A program made the position numbers and the translations under genes. From NCBI GenBank assembly GCA_038231615.1, contig JBBRLA010000017.1, forward strand, positions 1 through 27,537: a stretch of DNA of 27,537 nucleotides. Direction: 5' to 3'. Below the pieces are notes generated by a model. It worked only from the letters and a program-made list of their open reading frames with translations. It was not told the DNA's origin and searched no databases. Position 1 is the first letter of the stretch, and each line of letters opens with the position of its first letter. The DNA comes from JBBRLA01 sp038231615 (GTDB lineage: Bacteria > Myxococcota_A > Polyangia > Palsa-1104 > JAEUJZ01). Shown here one piece after another: positions 16,238 to 22,855 of this stretch.

Positions 16238-17102
16238 GTGGAACAGAGCAGGAAAGAGCCAACTACCGAGATCATCACTCCCCAGACCGGCGAGTGCCCC
16301 CACCTGTGCCGGCAGCAATCCGAGTGGCGGGGTCTACTCATTCGTCTATGCCATCGGTCGCATCGAGGCGCGCTTTTCCAGCCTGGGCATCGAGAAGGAG
16401 TTCGCCCAGGCGACGGCGCGCGGTGACAACACCGGCAAGACCGATCGGCAGACGCTCCATGAGGTGATCTCCCGGCGGGAGCACCGCTACCTGCTCCGGC
16501 ATCTGTGCTGGGTCATGACCGTGGAGGGGGTCGAGACGTACATCCTGCGCCTGCGGGACGCATCGGACACAGACTTGCTTGTCGAGGCGCTGCGGCCAAC
16601 GCCGCGCCCCACTGACGTCGACGTCGTGATCGGCGTCCGCGGGTCTGTGGCCCCGCCCTCGCTGTGCAACGGCCTCCAGGTACCGATCGTCGGTGTAGAC
16701 CAGATCTACTCCTTCGATATGGATACGCTCATTAAGTCGATCCCGCGGCCGGAGGCGATTCCCGCCGACCAGTTTGGCCTCGCCGCCGAGGAGCTGTTCC
16801 TGCGCCTGATGCAGATAGCCGACAACGCGGGCGCCTCGGATGAGCACCGTGCGCTGAACTACCTGGCGGTGCGGTATCCGGCAACTTACGCGATCGCAGC
16901 GGAGGCATTCGGGCGCAACGCCTCGCTGACTGCCGTCGAGGTGCGTCCGTCACGGCTCTCTGGCACGCGCAAGATCGACGATGTGGTGTTTACCTTCACC
17001 AACCGCAACACCGACGTGATGGAGAAGTACTTCACGCGGGTGGACGTGACCGAAGAGTTCCCGTTCCTGGTCACCAAGATGGCGCCGTATTATGATCGAT
17101 GA
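16238..17102 (+). pseudogene. PatG C-terminal-region-like protein, frameshifted near the 5' end
   Basis: From GTG 16238 the frame reads MEQSRKEPTTEIITPQTGEC and then goes out of phase. The rest of the protein is in the next frame, from about CAGSNPSGGVYSFVYAIGR to FLVTKMAPYYDR. The span is 865 nt, one more than a multiple of three. Removing one C from the run at 16297-16301 restores a continuous 287-residue protein with GECPTCAGSNPSGG at the junction. The body (VYAIGRIEARFSSLGIEKEF, DRQTLHEVISRREHRYLLRHLCWVMTVEG and VEVRPSRLSGTRKIDDV, among others) resembles the conserved C-terminal region of PatG-family cyanobactin maturation proteins, here as a separate polypeptide without a protease domain. 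The start of the following peptide gene overlaps its stop. It may be a functional gene with a sequencing error in the homopolymer. Family assignment is from recall. Confidence 0.72.
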
Positions 17103-17298
17103 CACAGACAAGAAGTCCGAGCAGAAGGGACCCCACCACGTGCGCCTCCCGGGGTTTCTCGTCGAAGAAGAGATCGGTCTGGGCGACGTGATCAAGCGCG
17201 CAACATCCGCCATGGGCATCAGGCCCTGCGGTGGATGCGAGCACCGCGCCGCCGCGCTCAACAAGTGGATGATTTTCACCGGAGGGCGCCGCACATAG
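17092..17298 (+). CDS. Small Cys-motif peptide (possible RiPP-related partner)
   Basis: 68 residues; ATG 17092 overlaps the 3' end of the PatG-like gene by 11 bases, in another frame, so expression is coupled. The charged N-terminus (DDTDKKSEQKGPHH) leads to VRLPGF at residues 17-22, then EEEIGLGDVIKRATSAMGIRPCGGCEHRAAALNKW. The C46-G-G-C49-x-x-R segment after an amphipathic helix (GLGDVIKRATSAMGI) is a pattern I have seen at the C-terminus of small bacterial and phage proteins; its function is unknown to me. The LPGF motif is shared with the next peptide. It could be a second precursor, a chaperone or an accessory protein of the cassette. Confidence 0.75.
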   Translation: MIDDTDKKSEQKGPHHVRLPGFLVEEEIGLGDVIKRATSAMGIRPCGGCEHRAAALNKWMIFTGGRRT

Positions 17299-17305
17299 GA
17301 CCATG

Positions 17306-17334
17306 GGGCACCCAGAGCATCTGGGTGCCCTTTT
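17306..17334 (+). terminator. Rho-independent terminator or attenuator between the two peptide genes
   Basis: Perfect 11-bp stem: GGGCACCCAGA at 17306-17316, loop GCA, TCTGGGTGCCC at 17320-17330, followed by TTTT at 17331-17334. It lies eight bases after the stop of the first peptide gene and abuts the AAGGAGG ribosome site of the second. It should limit transcription into the precursor-like gene, or after processing protect the 5' end of its own mRNA. Confidence 0.85.
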
Positions 17335-17350
17335 CAAGGAGGAACACAAC

Positions 17351-17554
17351 ATGGACCAGAAGATCAGAATACCAGGGTTTTCCGCGGAGTCGTCGCTCTA
17401 CGTGAAGAGCAGTCGCTTCACGGAAGCGCTCAATGAGCAGGACGCAGGCAACGGGGTCATCCCGCTGCTCCCGAGGGGGAGGGGGGGGTGCGGCATGTGG
17501 TGCCCCGACTGGGCCAAGGATCTGAGCGACTGCATCCTTGAGCCCTGCTTCTGA
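17351..17554 (+). CDS. Putative RiPP precursor peptide, four cysteines
   Basis: 67 residues from ATG 17351, with AAGGAGG nine bases upstream. The in-frame ATG at 17303 lies within the terminator hairpin and is unlikely. Leader-like part: MDQKIRIPGFSAESSLYVKS (residues 1-20), containing IPGFSAESSLY, a motif I recall from many small uncharacterised Cys-rich bacterial peptides. A linker NGVIPLLP is followed by a glycine/cysteine-rich core, GRGGCGMWCPDWAKDLSDC, then ILEPCF, with Cys at 47, 51, 61 and 66. The PLLPRGRGG segment may be the leader/core boundary. No modification enzyme is encoded nearby apart from the PatA/PatG-like proteins. Typical precursor features are small size, strong ribosome site, leader/core layout and protease neighbour. 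The product is unknown. Confidence 0.78.
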   Translation: MDQKIRIPGFSAESSLYVKSSRFTEALNEQDAGNGVIPLLPRGRGGCGMWCPDWAKDLSDCILEPCF

Positions 17555-17803
17555 ACACAAAGAGACGGCAGCTCATAGCGCAGGTAGATTGCCGCCACCC
17601 TGCCACTCCTGGCACTCGAATGAGTTGCCGCCCCGCTCGATCCTGGGCCGGCTTTTGGACGCGGCTCTTTCTGCTCAGTTGACGGGCGGTCAGAATCGAC
17701 CAGGCCGAAGTCACGCCTGACCATGCGCCGAACCGATGTGACTCCTGATCGTCGGATTGCTCGGCGGCTGACGGAAAATTTCGATTTCGCCGCATGTGGT
17801 TGA
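17555..17803. other. Non-coding stretch after the peptide gene
   Basis: Stops occur in all forward frames and I find no gene. The text GTTGACGGGCGGTCAGAAT near 17680 might be a remnant of an insertion-sequence non-coding end, but this is a weak impression. No hairpin terminator is seen after the precursor stop. Confidence 0.35.
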
Positions 17804-17965
17804 AATCCATGCTACAAACGCTGGTGGTTCTGGACCATTCTGGCGGGCGGGGTGGTCGCTGCCACCGCCGCTGGACTGGCAGTAGGGCTGACTACTCAGT
17901 CTCCACCTTCGGCCGGTGCACCGATGACGCCCCCTGGGCTCAGCGTCTACAAACCGACTTTCTGA
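17804..17965 (+). pseudogene. Remnant of the C-terminus of a membrane protein
   Basis: A 53-codon reading frame between TGA 17801-17803 and TGA 17963-17965 reads NPCYKRWWFWTILAGGVVAA, then TAAGLAVGLTTQSPPSAGAP and so on to SVYKPTF. The pattern YKRWWFWTILAGGVVAA followed by a Pro/Ser-rich tail is the usual C-terminal membrane anchor of TPR- or PEGA-type myxobacterial proteins. There is no start codon or upstream domain in frame, so the gene is apparently truncated on its 5' side, perhaps by whatever brought in the peptide cassette. It ends 16 bases before the start of the repeat protein and so may have formed an operon with it. Confidence 0.6.
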
Positions 17966-17981
17966 TCCACAGGAGAAACCC

Positions 17982-20585
17982 ATGCCAGTTCACGGTCCTT
18001 CGAAAAGCAACCTCCTGAGCGAAGCCGCGCGGATCATCCCGCTCGCACTCCTCGCGGCGCTCTGGGGGAACTGCGGCCCCGGTGACGTGGCGCAGGGCGA
18101 CAGCCTGATCATCCTGGTAAACGTGAAGGGCCTGCTGCCGGCGGTGCAGTCGCTCCATGTCAGCGCGGTGCTCAACGGCAAGAAGGCGATGCAAGACGAC
18201 GATATCAGCGGGACCCTGGGCCGCTTCGCGGTGGTCCTGCCCAAGCAGGACAGCAGCCTGGGTACGCTGGACCTTGTGGTCGATGGCCTGGCGGATGATC
18301 GCTGCAAGGTGACCGGCGGCCGCATCAGCGTGGAGATTGCTCCCGGACAGCTCTTGTTGGAAGCGGACCTGCCGCTGATGGTCCTATCACCCAAGCTGTG
18401 TACGGTGACCGTGGCGCCAAGTGGCGCGGGTACGGTCATTTCGGATCCTGCGGGCATCAAGTGCGGCGACCAGTGCCGAGTGGACCTGCCCTTCGGCAGC
18501 AGCGTGAAGCTGACGGCCACCCCGCAGGACGGCGGGAAGAAGACCTATGTAGACTGGCAAGGGGACTGCGCAGGTGCAGAGATTGATGCCAATGGGACCT
18601 GCTCCTTGACACTGAGCAAGCCGGTGGAGGCCCGGGTGAACTTCGGCCCGCGCGTCTGTAGCGCAGCCGGCTGGTGCTGGTATAACCCGGTTCCGGAGGG
18701 GCGTGCTCTGGGCGACATATGGGGACACGACGCGAGTGGCATCTGGGCCGTCGGCGAAGACGGCACGCTGGTCAGATGCACCGGCACGAACTGCTCCCTC
18801 CTTTCATCAGGTACTGCGAATTCTCTGAACGGCGTGTGGGGGAGCGACGCGAACAACGTCTGGGCCGTTGGTGGCAATGGCACGGTGGTCAGGTGCAGCA
18901 GCACTACCTGCTCCCCCCTCTCCTCGGGTACGTCGAATGACCTCCTCAAGGTGTGGGGGAGCGACGCGAACAACGTCTGGGCCGTCGGCATCAACGGCAC
19001 GGTAGTCAAGTGCCGCAGCACCACCTGCTCTCCCCTCTCCTCGGGTACCACAAGTGACTTCTTCAGCATGTGGGGAATCGACGCAAGCGGGGTCCTCGCC
19101 GTCAGCGGCAATGGTGAAGTCATCAAGTGCAGCAGCACTGCCTGTACCACCCTCTCCCCGGGTACCGGGATCAGTTACTTCGATGTGTGGGGGAGCGACA
19201 CGAGCAACGTCTGGGCCGTCGGCTATCACGGCGCGATCCTCAAGTGCAGCGGCACCGCCTGCACCTCTCTTTCGTCAGGCACTTCGAATTCGCTCCGGCG
19301 CGTGTGGGGGAGCGACGCCAGCAACGTCTGGGCCGTCGGCCTGCATGGCACGATAGTCAAATGCAGGGACACTACATGCTCCCCTATCACCTCAGGGACC
19401 GCGAATACCCTCTCCAGCGTGTGGGGGAGCGACGCGAACAACGTCTGGGCCGTTGGCGGCAACGGCACGGTGGTCAAGTGCAGCGACGCCACCTGCTCCC
19501 CCATCTCCTCGGGTACGTCGAATGACCTCTACAAGGTGTGGGGGAGCGACGTGGACCACGTCTGGGCCGTCGGCCTGAACGGCACGGTGCTCCAGTGCTC
19601 CAGGACCACTTGCTCCCCTCTCACGTCCCCTTCCCACGCGATTTCCGCGACTCCCACCGGTATCAACTATCTCTACAGCGTGTGGGGGAGCGATGCGAGC
19701 ACCGCCTGGGCCGTTGGCAGTCCCAGCAACGTGGTGGTCAAGTGCACGGGCACAACCTGCGCCTCCCTTTCTTCGGGCACCTCAAACATTCGCTTGACCA
19801 GCGTATGGGGAAGCGACGCGAACAACGTCTGGGCCGTTGGCTACGGCTCGGTGGTCAAGTGCACGGGCACGACCTGCGCCCCCCTCTCCTCGGGCGCCTC
19901 GAACATTGACTTGACCAGCGTGTGGGGAAGCGACGCGAGCAATGTCTGGGCCGTGGGCGGCAATGGCACGGTGGTCAAATGCACTGGAACCACGGGCACG
20001 ACCTGTGCTCCCCTCGCCGCGGTCACTTCCAACAGCCTTGTCAGCGTGTGGGGGAGCGACGCGAGCAACGTGTGGGCCGTCGGGGAGGGCGGCGGCGTGG
20101 TCAAGTGCGTCGGCTCGGCCTGCTCCCTCCTCTCCTCGGGTACTTCAAAAAATCTTAAGAGCGTGTGGGGGATCGGCGCGAGCAACGTCTGGATCGTCGG
20201 GGAGGGTGGCACTGTGGTCAAATGCGCCGGCAGTACTTGCACCCCCCTCTCCTCAGGTACCTTGAACAGTCTCGATAGCGTGTGGGGAAGCGACGCGAAC
20301 AACGTCTGGGCCGTCGGCGAAGGCGGCACCGTGGTCAACTGCATCAACACCACTTGCAGCATCGTCAGCTCCGGGACCTCGAAACACCTCTTGAAGGTAT
20401 GGGGAAGCGACGTGCGCGACATCTGGGCCGTTGGCGAACGCGGCGCCCTGGTCAAGTGCTCGGTCTCCACTTGCTCCACCCTCTCCTCCGGCACTACCAA
20501 TGACCTCTTCAGCGTGTGGGGGAGTGACGCGAACAACTTCTGGACCGTCGGTCTTTCTGGCACAATCCTGCGCTACCACCTCTAG
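17982..20585 (+). CDS. Large secreted protein with 16 propeller-like WGSDANNVWAVG repeats
   Basis: 867 residues, ATG 17982 with AGGAGA seven bases upstream. An N-terminal export signal (IIPLALLAALWGNCGPG) is followed by a domain of about 100 residues, then a Cys-containing InlB-B-like beta module (VTVAPSGAGTVISDPAG, KCGDQC … VDWQGDC … NGTCSL). The rest (codons from 18711) is 15 complete and one partial copy of a 39-residue unit: VWGSDANNVWAVGGNGTVVK, then C-x4-C, PLSSGTSNDL. Unit 8 is longer. The W-G-S-D and W-A-V-G pattern resembles blades of a beta-propeller, and the conserved Cys pair per unit could make one disulfide per blade. The residue before the candidate lipobox Cys is Asn, so lipidation is uncertain. 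Surface binding is an inference; the ligand is unknown. Confidence 0.88.
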   Translation: MPVHGPSKSNLLSEAARIIPLALLAALWGNCGPGDVAQGDSLIILVNVKGLLPAVQSLHVSAVLNGKKAMQDDDISGTLGRFAVVLPKQDSSLGTLDLVVDGLADDRCKVTGGRISVEIAPGQLLLEADLPLMVLSPKLCTVTVAPSGAGTVISDPAGIKCGDQCRVDLPFGSSVKLTATPQDGGKKTYVDWQGDCAGAEIDANGTCSLTLSKPVEARVNFGPRVCSAAGWCWYNPVPEGRALGDIWGHDASGIWAVGEDGTLVRCTGTNCSLLSSGTANSLNGVWGSDANNVWAVGGNGTVVRCSSTTCSPLSSGTSNDLLKVWGSDANNVWAVGINGTVVKCRSTTCSPLSSGTTSDFFSMWGIDASGVLAVSGNGEVIKCSSTACTTLSPGTGISYFDVWGSDTSNVWAVGYHGAILKCSGTACTSLSSGTSNSLRRVWGSDASNVWAVGLHGTIVKCRDTTCSPITSGTANTLSSVWGSDANNVWAVGGNGTVVKCSDATCSPISSGTSNDLYKVWGSDVDHVWAVGLNGTVLQCSRTTCSPLTSPSHAISATPTGINYLYSVWGSDASTAWAVGSPSNVVVKCTGTTCASLSSGTSNIRLTSVWGSDANNVWAVGYGSVVKCTGTTCAPLSSGASNIDLTSVWGSDASNVWAVGGNGTVVKCTGTTGTTCAPLAAVTSNSLVSVWGSDASNVWAVGEGGGVVKCVGSACSLLSSGTSKNLKSVWGIGASNVWIVGEGGTVVKCAGSTCTPLSSGTLNSLDSVWGSDANNVWAVGEGGTVVNCINTTCSIVSSGTSKHLLKVWGSDVRDIWAVGERGALVKCSVSTCSTLSSGTTNDLFSVWGSDANNFWTVGLSGTILRYHL
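18711..20582 (+). repeat. 117-bp coding repeats, about 16 copies
   Basis: GTGTGGGGGAGCGACGCG recurs with a 117-bp period (for example 18834 and 18951) through the second part of the large secreted protein, with only a few copies of different length (units 8-11). High nucleotide identity between neighbours implies recent duplication or gene conversion. Confidence 0.9.
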
Positions 20586-22207
20586 AGAGAAGGCGCCCCG
20601 TTGGTCCAATCTGGCTCACAGACCCGGCGAACGTTGCCGGGCCGTGGCGAGTGTAGTCTTCCGTCCGAAATTCGCCGGCAAGCACGTTCAGCAGATGCTC
20701 GGTGAGGGTAGGAATTTCCTCGGGCAGCAAGTGGGCCTTCAAGGGGGGTGGGGAGGACGGCGCCACCGGCCGCCGCCGCTTCTCGCTTCCACCGGGGTAT
20801 TTGCAGCACTACGGAATCTCGTCCGTGGCTGCCGGGCAGTAGACCGGCCTCGGTCCAGCGCCAGCCCTCGGATCGCGCCTCCGCGGTGATCTCGACGGCG
20901 CAGCTGGCCACTGGCCTGCAGAAGGAGCGGACCTCGCGCCCCGGGGGCGGCGGGACTGGCGGCGGGGGCCGCTTTCGGACCTGCACGCGCTGCAGCGGAT
21001 CTACCTGAGCGATACCCACGTGACCGAGGTCGCCCCGCTTGGCGGCCTGCCCGGCCTGGTGTTCGTCGATCTGCGCAACACGCCGGTCAGCGATGATCAA
21101 ATCGCGGCGCTGAAACGAGAGCATCCCGATCTGAATGTCTCCCGCGCCGCTCCACGGCGTCCGCCGCGCAAGTGAAGTGAGGGGATGAATCGCTCTTGGC
21201 CCCGCCGCGGCCCTTTCGGGGTCGGGGCGCTTCCTGGACAGGTTCAAAGGCGCGATTTGAACCTCCGCGGGGCGGAGTTCCACTCGGGTCCGCTCTTTTC
21301 CGGGCTTTCGCTGCGGCGGGGGGTGGTCGGCGGAATCGGTGGTGGGATGGATTGTTCCCGGGTCCATGGTTCCAGTGACGATGGTGATCCGGGCGGGATC
21401 GGGCTGAGCAGCGCCCGGCGCTGGCGGGTCGGCGGCTTCTTCCTGCGCAGAGGCAGCGGATTCGGAGGCAGCGGACTCGGAGACGGCGGATTCGGAGACA
21501 GCAGACTCGGAGACAGCGGATTCGGAGACAGCGGCCTTGGAGACGGCGGATTCTGCCGTCGGAACTTCGATGTCAGCGGTCACCAGGTTGGGCATGACAT
21601 TGCATTCCGGCGCGACCAGGGTCTGAGCGTCCGCAGTCCCCGCCACGATGCCCAAAAGCGCCCGGCGCTTGTGTCGCCATGTCCCGACCATGCCGGCCAT
21701 GGCGTCGCGGCGAGCGGGGGTCTGGTCCTTTCTTCCTTTGTGGTAATGCGCGGCCAGCACCCGCTTCGCCTCGCTGAGCGCGCCCTCGCGCAGCAGGGTC
21801 TCCCGCGGGTCGCAGAAGGGGTCCTGCGACAGGCGATCGCTGTGCTTCACGACGGAGAGCAGGAGCTGGTTGCGCTCCGCCTCCTCGCGGATGCGGGTGT
21901 CGGTGCAAAGGCGCAGGAGGTCCGAGAGCCCCCGCTCCAGAGAGTGCAGGTTGACGATGCGGGCGCCGCGCCGGCGGATGTCGGCGCCGGTGAAGGGCAC
22001 CCCGCGAAAGAGCGGCGCGTGGCCGTCCAGGGCGTGGGCGACCAGCTCGGCGGCGTGGCCGGCGGCCTTGAAGAGGTGGCCGCCCAGGGCCCGCCTTTGC
22101 CTGGTCTCCAGCCCGCGCAGCCGGTGTACCCTCGGCATCTGGCAGGCCAGCACGTCGCCCAGTTGAATCATCGACAGGTCCTCGATCGCCGCCAACACGT
22201 TCATCAT
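20582..22207 (-). CDS. Uncharacterised protein; C-terminal part is antisense read-through
   Basis: Open frame of 541 residues from the ATG pair at 22207/22204 (GAGGGG just upstream); an in-frame ATG at 22264 is an alternative. Residues 1-210 look genuine: a helical region MNVLAAIEDLSMIQLGDVLA, then RVHRLRGLETRQRRALGGHL and EEAERNQLLLSVVKHSDRLS. A low-complexity stretch of (SESAV) repeats follows, then Pro/Thr-rich sequence. From about 21175 down to the stop at 20582 the frame lies antisense to the LRR remnant and has the usual features of an antisense frame (RVQVRKRPPPPVPPPPG). The authentic 3' end has probably been lost at that junction, leaving a chimera. I do not recognise the N-terminal family. 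Confidence 0.5.
   Translation of the reverse strand: MMNVLAAIEDLSMIQLGDVLACQMPRVHRLRGLETRQRRALGGHLFKAAGHAAELVAHALDGHAPLFRGVPFTGADIRRRGARIVNLHSLERGLSDLLRLCTDTRIREEAERNQLLLSVVKHSDRLSQDPFCDPRETLLREGALSEAKRVLAAHYHKGRKDQTPARRDAMAGMVGTWRHKRRALLGIVAGTADAQTLVAPECNVMPNLVTADIEVPTAESAVSKAAVSESAVSESAVSESAVSESAASESAASAQEEAADPPAPGAAQPDPARITIVTGTMDPGTIHPTTDSADHPPPQRKPGKERTRVELRPAEVQIAPLNLSRKRPDPERAAAGPRAIHPLTSLARRTPWSGAGDIQIGMLSFQRRDLIIADRRVAQIDEHQAGQAAKRGDLGHVGIAQVDPLQRVQVRKRPPPPVPPPPGREVRSFCRPVASCAVEITAEARSEGWRWTEAGLLPGSHGRDSVVLQIPRWKREAAAAGGAVLPTPLEGPLAARGNSYPHRASAERACRRISDGRLHSPRPGNVRRVCEPDWTNGAPSL
20770..21175 (+). pseudogene. Remnant of a leucine-rich-repeat protein
   Basis: The frame ending at TGA 21173-21175 reads SDLHALQRIYLSDTHVTEVA, then PLGGLPGLVFVDLRNTPVSD and DQIAALKREHPDLNV, with a basic tail RRPPRK. 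This is the regular L-x-x-L-x-L-x-x-T/N pattern of bacterial LRR proteins (two to three repeats). Upstream in the same frame the pattern decays (ADLAPRGRRDWRRGPL) and no start is found, so only the C-terminal end of a gene remains; the left boundary is approximate. The codons are well formed, unlike the opposite strand here, which is open only by chance. Confidence 0.7.
21451..21555 (-). repeat. 15-bp coding minisatellite (SESAV repeats)
   Basis: Seven head-to-tail 15-bp units, AGACAGCGGATTCGG and close variants on the plus strand (21451-21465, 21466-21480 and so on to 21555), coding on the minus strand for the five-residue repeat S-E-S-A-V/A. It sits between the two halves of the unknown protein. 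Confidence 0.9.
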
Positions 22208-22310
22208 GCCCCTCACATCGGTCGGCGCATTCGCGGGCTGTAGAGGGTCGACAAGATCCTTCATTCCGAAAGCCGCGGCTTACTTTATCCAGGCCAAGGC
22301 TTTCTTCAAC

Positions 22311-22518
22311 CAGCCCGCAACCCCGCTCGCTCAAGCCCCAGCCTCACTTGCCCAGGCCCCAACCTCGCTTGCTCAGGCCCCAACCTCGCTCACCCAGGCC
22401 CCAACCACACTCACCCGGGCCCCAACCTCGCTCACCCAGGCCCCAACCTCGCTCACCAGGCCCCAACCTCGCTCACCCGGGCCCCAACCTCGCTCACCCA
22501 GGCCCCAGCCTCTCGTCC
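22311..22518. repeat. 21-bp intergenic minisatellite
   Basis: Ten head-to-tail units of CAGGCCCCAACCTCGCTCAC plus C. The first two and last are diverged, and one (22437-22456) is 20 bp, having lost one C. The array is open in one or more frames on each strand (QAPTSLT on plus, WVSEVGA on minus), but the one-base deletion and the lack of any domain argue against coding. It lies in the gap between the divergent unknown gene (-) and the helicase gene (+). The rest of the gap (22519-22855) has no recognisable gene. Confidence 0.85.
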
Positions 22519-22855
22519 TGCCAATCCCCCAGACCCCCATGCCCTCCGCGATCGCCTGCCGTCCCTTTCCTTCACGCCGTCCGCGCCCCCGCCGATCGCC
22601 TCTCCCCCCTTGTCTCAAGGCCCATCATGCCTGTAACCATTTGAAATTATTTAATTCACCTGCTCTTGTTCTCGGCATTTCGCCGTCCTGGCTCGCCTTT
22701 GGCGAAGGCGACCGGCCACGATCTTGACCATGCCGGCGGGCCGATCGGAAGGTCACTGCAGCTGCGCTGGAACATACTGCCGGAATGCTCCCGGCGTTGC
22801 GCCGAACGGCACCAGGATGCCCCACTCAGCCGTGGATTCTGCATATACTCCCCCC

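Noticed and set aside
17794..18018. Plus-strand 74-residue ORF overlapping the start of the repeat protein.
   Set aside because: Different frame from the WWFW membrane-anchor remnant, which has the convincing sequence; it also runs into the signal peptide of the next gene.
18545..20563. Several minus-strand ORFs with regular repeats opposite the propeller protein.
   Set aside because: They are antisense translations of the 117-bp repeats.
22206..22727. Plus-strand 173-residue ORF with (QAPTSLT) repeats.
   Set aside because: Open because of the GC-rich minisatellite; the repeat phase breaks at the 20-bp unit and no start signal or domain is present.
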